Assembly: GCF_006716355.1 (NCBI RefSeq)
Contig: NZ_VFOW01000001.1
Coordinates: forward strand, 5,084,001 to 5,148,000
DNA length: 64,000 nt
Reading direction: 5' to 3'
Source: Stackebrandtia endophytica
Lineage (GTDB): Bacteria; Actinomycetota; Actinomycetes; Mycobacteriales; Micromonosporaceae
A model generated the notes under the pieces. The model made no database searches. It was not told the origin of the DNA and saw nothing but the letters and a program-made list of their open reading frames with translations. The first letter of the stretch is position 1. Each line of letters begins with the position of its first letter. This document shows, piece by piece, positions 61,936 through 64,000 of this stretch. Made by a program: the position numbers and the translations under genes.

Positions 61936-62976
61936 ATGGCTACCAACGGTGCGGTGAATGAGTCGGTGTTCCTGCGAGCCTGCCGAGGGGAGGACGTCGC
62001 ACACACCCCGGTGTGGTTCATGCGGCAAGCCGGGCGTTCCCTGCCGGAATACCGGAAGCTGCGTGAGGGCATCCCGATGTTGGAGGCGTGCCGCACCCCC
62101 GAACTGATCTGCGAGATAACCCTGCAGCCGGTTCGGCGTCACAACGTCGACGCGGCGATCTTCTTCTCCGACATCGTGGTTCCGTTGGCCGCCGTGGGCG
62201 TTGACGTGGACATCGTCCCCGGGACCGGACCCGTTGTGGCCGAGCCGATCCGGGACATGGCGGCGGTGGAGCGGCTGCGCGACCTCACCGAGGAGGACGT
62301 CCCCTACATCACGCAGGCGGTTCGGCTGCTGCGCGACGAACTGGGCGCGACCCCGTTGATCGGATTCGCCGGTGCCCCGTTCACGCTGGCCAGTTACCTC
62401 GTGGAGGGCGGACCCTCCCGTACTCACGCTCAAACCAAGGCGCTCATGTACGGCGCACCCGAGGTCTGGCACGCGCTGTGCGAGCGGCTGGCCGCCATCA
62501 CCTCACGGTTCCTGCGAGTCCAGATCGACGCCGGCGCCAACGCCGTTCAACTGTTCGACTCCTGGGCCGGGGCGTTGTCGTTGGCCGACTACGAGACCTT
62601 CGTGGCGCCGCACTCGACCCGAGTGCTGTCGTCGGTGGAGGGGCTGGGCGTTCCGCGTATCCACTTCGGAGTCGGAACCGCACACCTGTTGACCGCCATG
62701 GGCGAGGCGGGCGCCGACGTCGTCGGCGTCGACTGGCGCACCCCACTGGACAAGGCCGCCGGACTCGTCGGAGGCCGGGCGGTGCAGGGCAACCTGGACC
62801 CGTGCACCGTCATGGCGCCCGACGCCGTCCTGGAACGCGAAGTGCGCCGTATCCTCGCCGAGGGCAAGGCCGCGCCCGGGCACATATTCAACCTGGGACA
62901 CGGGGTGCTGCCCGAGACCGACCCCGACGCGTTGACCCGGACCGTCGAACTCGTTCACGAGCACAGCGCCCGGTGA
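61936..62976 (+). CDS. hemE: Uroporphyrinogen decarboxylase
   Basis: The product is 346 aa. Family signatures: [16 protein letters not shown] near 26, FFSDIVVP with the conserved Asp, [26 protein letters not shown] and [14 protein letters not shown]. It removes four acetate carboxyls from uroporphyrinogen III to give coproporphyrinogen III. The ATG at 61936 is used. The hemY/cgoX gene starts 4 bp after the stop, so both belong to one haem operon. Confidence 0.97.
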   Translation: MATNGAVNESVFLRACRGEDVAHTPVWFMRQAGRSLPEYRKLREGIPMLEACRTPELICEITLQPVRRHNVDAAIFFSDIVVPLAAVGVDVDIVPGTGPVVAEPIRDMAAVERLRDLTEEDVPYITQAVRLLRDELGATPLIGFAGAPFTLASYLVEGGPSRTHAQTKALMYGAPEVWHALCERLAAITSRFLRVQIDAGANAVQLFDSWAGALSLADYETFVAPHSTRVLSSVEGLGVPRIHFGVGTAHLLTAMGEAGADVVGVDWRTPLDKAAGLVGGRAVQGNLDPCTVMAPDAVLEREVRRILAEGKAAPGHIFNLGHGVLPETDPDALTRTVELVHEHSAR

Positions 62977-62980
62977 CACC

Positions 62981-64000
62981 GTGACACCACCGCGCAGCGT
63001 CCTGATCGTCGGCGGCGGCATCGCCGGACTGGCGGCGGCGCTTCGCCTGCGGGACACGCTGGGCGATGCCGCCGACATCACCGTGGTCGAACGCGCCGAC
63101 CGACTGGGTGGCAAACTCGCCACCGGTGAGTTCGCCGGCTCGCCGATCGAGACCGGCGCCGAGACCTTCCTGGTACGTCGTCCCGAAGCCGTCCGACTGG
63201 TCGAACGCGTCGGTTTGACCGATCGGCTGCGCCACCCCGCCGCCGTCTCCGCCGGGCTGGTCGTCGACGGGCGGCTGATCGACATGCCGCGCGGCACCAT
63301 GATGGGGATTCCGGCCGATGCGACCGGCGTCGCCGACGTCGTGGGGGAGGCTGCCCTGGCGCGGATCGCGGCGGAACCCGACACCGGACGACCGCTGCTG
63401 GGACCGGGCGAGGACATCTCGGTCGGGCACCTGGTACGCGATCGGCTGGGTGACGAGATCACCGACCGGTTGGTCGATCCGCTGTTGGGTGGGGTCTACG
63501 CCGGACGTGCCGACGACCTGTCGCTGGAGGTCGCGATCCCGGCGCTGGCCAAGGCCGCCCGGACCCACACCCGATTGACCGACGCGGTCGCCTCGCTGCT
63601 GCCGCCTCCGTCGACGGCCGCACCGGCACCGGTGTTCGGCACCCTCGAAGGTGGACTATCGACATTGGTCGAGGCGGTTGCCGAGGCGTCGGCGGCCGAC
63701 ATCCGGCTGGGGTTGCCGGTGCGGCGACTGGAACGGTGGAACACCGGGTGGCGCGCCGAGATCGGCTCCACCCGCGACCCCTACCACCTCACCGCCGACG
63801 CCGTCGTGCTCGCGCTGCCCGCCCGCCCGGCGGCACGACTTCTGACCGATGTGGACGAAGCGGCCGCGGAGCTGGTCGGGGAACTCGACTACGCCAGCCT
63901 CGGACTGGTCAGCCTGGCGATACCGGACGCCGACCTACCGGAGCGCTCCGGCTTCCTCGTCCCCGCCACCGAGGGCATGACCATCAAGGCGGCCACGTTC
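62981..64000 (+). CDS. hemY: Coproporphyrinogen III/protoporphyrinogen oxidase (HemY/CgoX), 3' part outside window
   Basis: 340 codons are visible from the GTG at 62981; the gene runs off the right edge. The FAD-binding GxGxxG reads LIVGGGIAGLAAALRL. ETGAETFLVRRPEAV and VDPLLGGVYAGRADDLSLEVAIPAL are typical of HemY. In actinobacteria this enzyme is usually the coproporphyrinogen III oxidase (CgoX) of the coproporphyrin-dependent haem pathway. Directly follows hemE. Confidence 0.95.
   Translation, partial: MTPPRSVLIVGGGIAGLAAALRLRDTLGDAADITVVERADRLGGKLATGEFAGSPIETGAETFLVRRPEAVRLVERVGLTDRLRHPAAVSAGLVVDGRLIDMPRGTMMGIPADATGVADVVGEAALARIAAEPDTGRPLLGPGEDISVGHLVRDRLGDEITDRLVDPLLGGVYAGRADDLSLEVAIPALAKAARTHTRLTDAVASLLPPPSTAAPAPVFGTLEGGLSTLVEAVAEASAADIRLGLPVRRLERWNTGWRAEIGSTRDPYHLTADAVVLALPARPAARLLTDVDEAAAELVGELDYASLGLVSLAIPDADLPERSGFLVPATEGMTIKAATF

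Noticed and set aside
1-64000. tRNA or rRNA genes
   Set aside because: No cloverleaf with T-loop motif or rRNA-like stretch was recognised by eye; tRNAscan-SE would be decisive.

Overview
The window is high-GC DNA with compact, often ATGA-coupled operons and many GTG starts. It encodes several families typical of actinobacteria: PknG/GlnH/GlnX, an IdeR-type regulator, a principal sigma factor with a Lys/Ala-rich N-terminus, DUF3039, DUF3099, DUF3093, DUF3710, DUF3159, DUF4193, DUF3000, and an Scr1/DUF397 pair. This points to a filamentous actinomycete, most likely of the Glycomycetales/Micromonosporales type. That placement is inferred from gene content only. No rRNA or tRNA gene was recognised.

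Layout. 1-8.5 kb: a seven-gene minus-strand operon for envelope-to-cytoplasm signalling (glnX, glnH, a helical protein, pknG, a PP2C phosphatase, a VWA protein and a zinc-ribbon protein cut by the window edge). 8.7-13.3 kb: a deaminase, a sulfurtransferase, a lipoprotein, a tandem hairpin repeat, an IdeR-type iron regulator and a group 2 sigma factor. 13.2-19.5 kb: a BlaI/M56 peptidase pair with its operator, small conserved genes, dtd and a helicase. 19.8-26.4 kb: the principal sigma factor followed by the DUF4193, DUF3093, dut, DUF3710 and DUF3159 block. 26.5-35.9 kb: an esterase and TetR pair, a TRAM methyltransferase, an adenosine-deaminase-like protein, dxs, a lysozyme-fold envelope protein and a two-component system.

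35.9-46.4 kb holds a six-gene catecholate siderophore operon: dhbA, dhbC, dhbE, dhbB, a DAHP synthase and a C-A-T-reductase NRPS. The set matches the myxochelin assembly line, in which two 2,3-dihydroxybenzoyl groups are joined to lysine and released reductively. An IdeR-type iron box lies upstream of the operon, and a second one lies upstream of a nearby DUF2218 gene. This links the cluster to the IdeR-type regulator at 11 kb.

48.3-52.0 kb holds two type I-E-like CRISPR arrays whose leaders face each other. The leaders are homologous with conserved spacing, although the repeats differ. No cas gene is present in the window. Between the leaders lie an Scr1/DUF397 pair and an unrecognised three-gene operon.

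52.1-64 kb returns to housekeeping genes: fatty-acid beta-oxidation (fadA- and fadB-like), ribonuclease D, a Pro-rich membrane protein, a PEP mutase-family enzyme, DUF3000, an unusual Hsp70-transmembrane-WD40 fusion, hemE and the start of hemY/cgoX.
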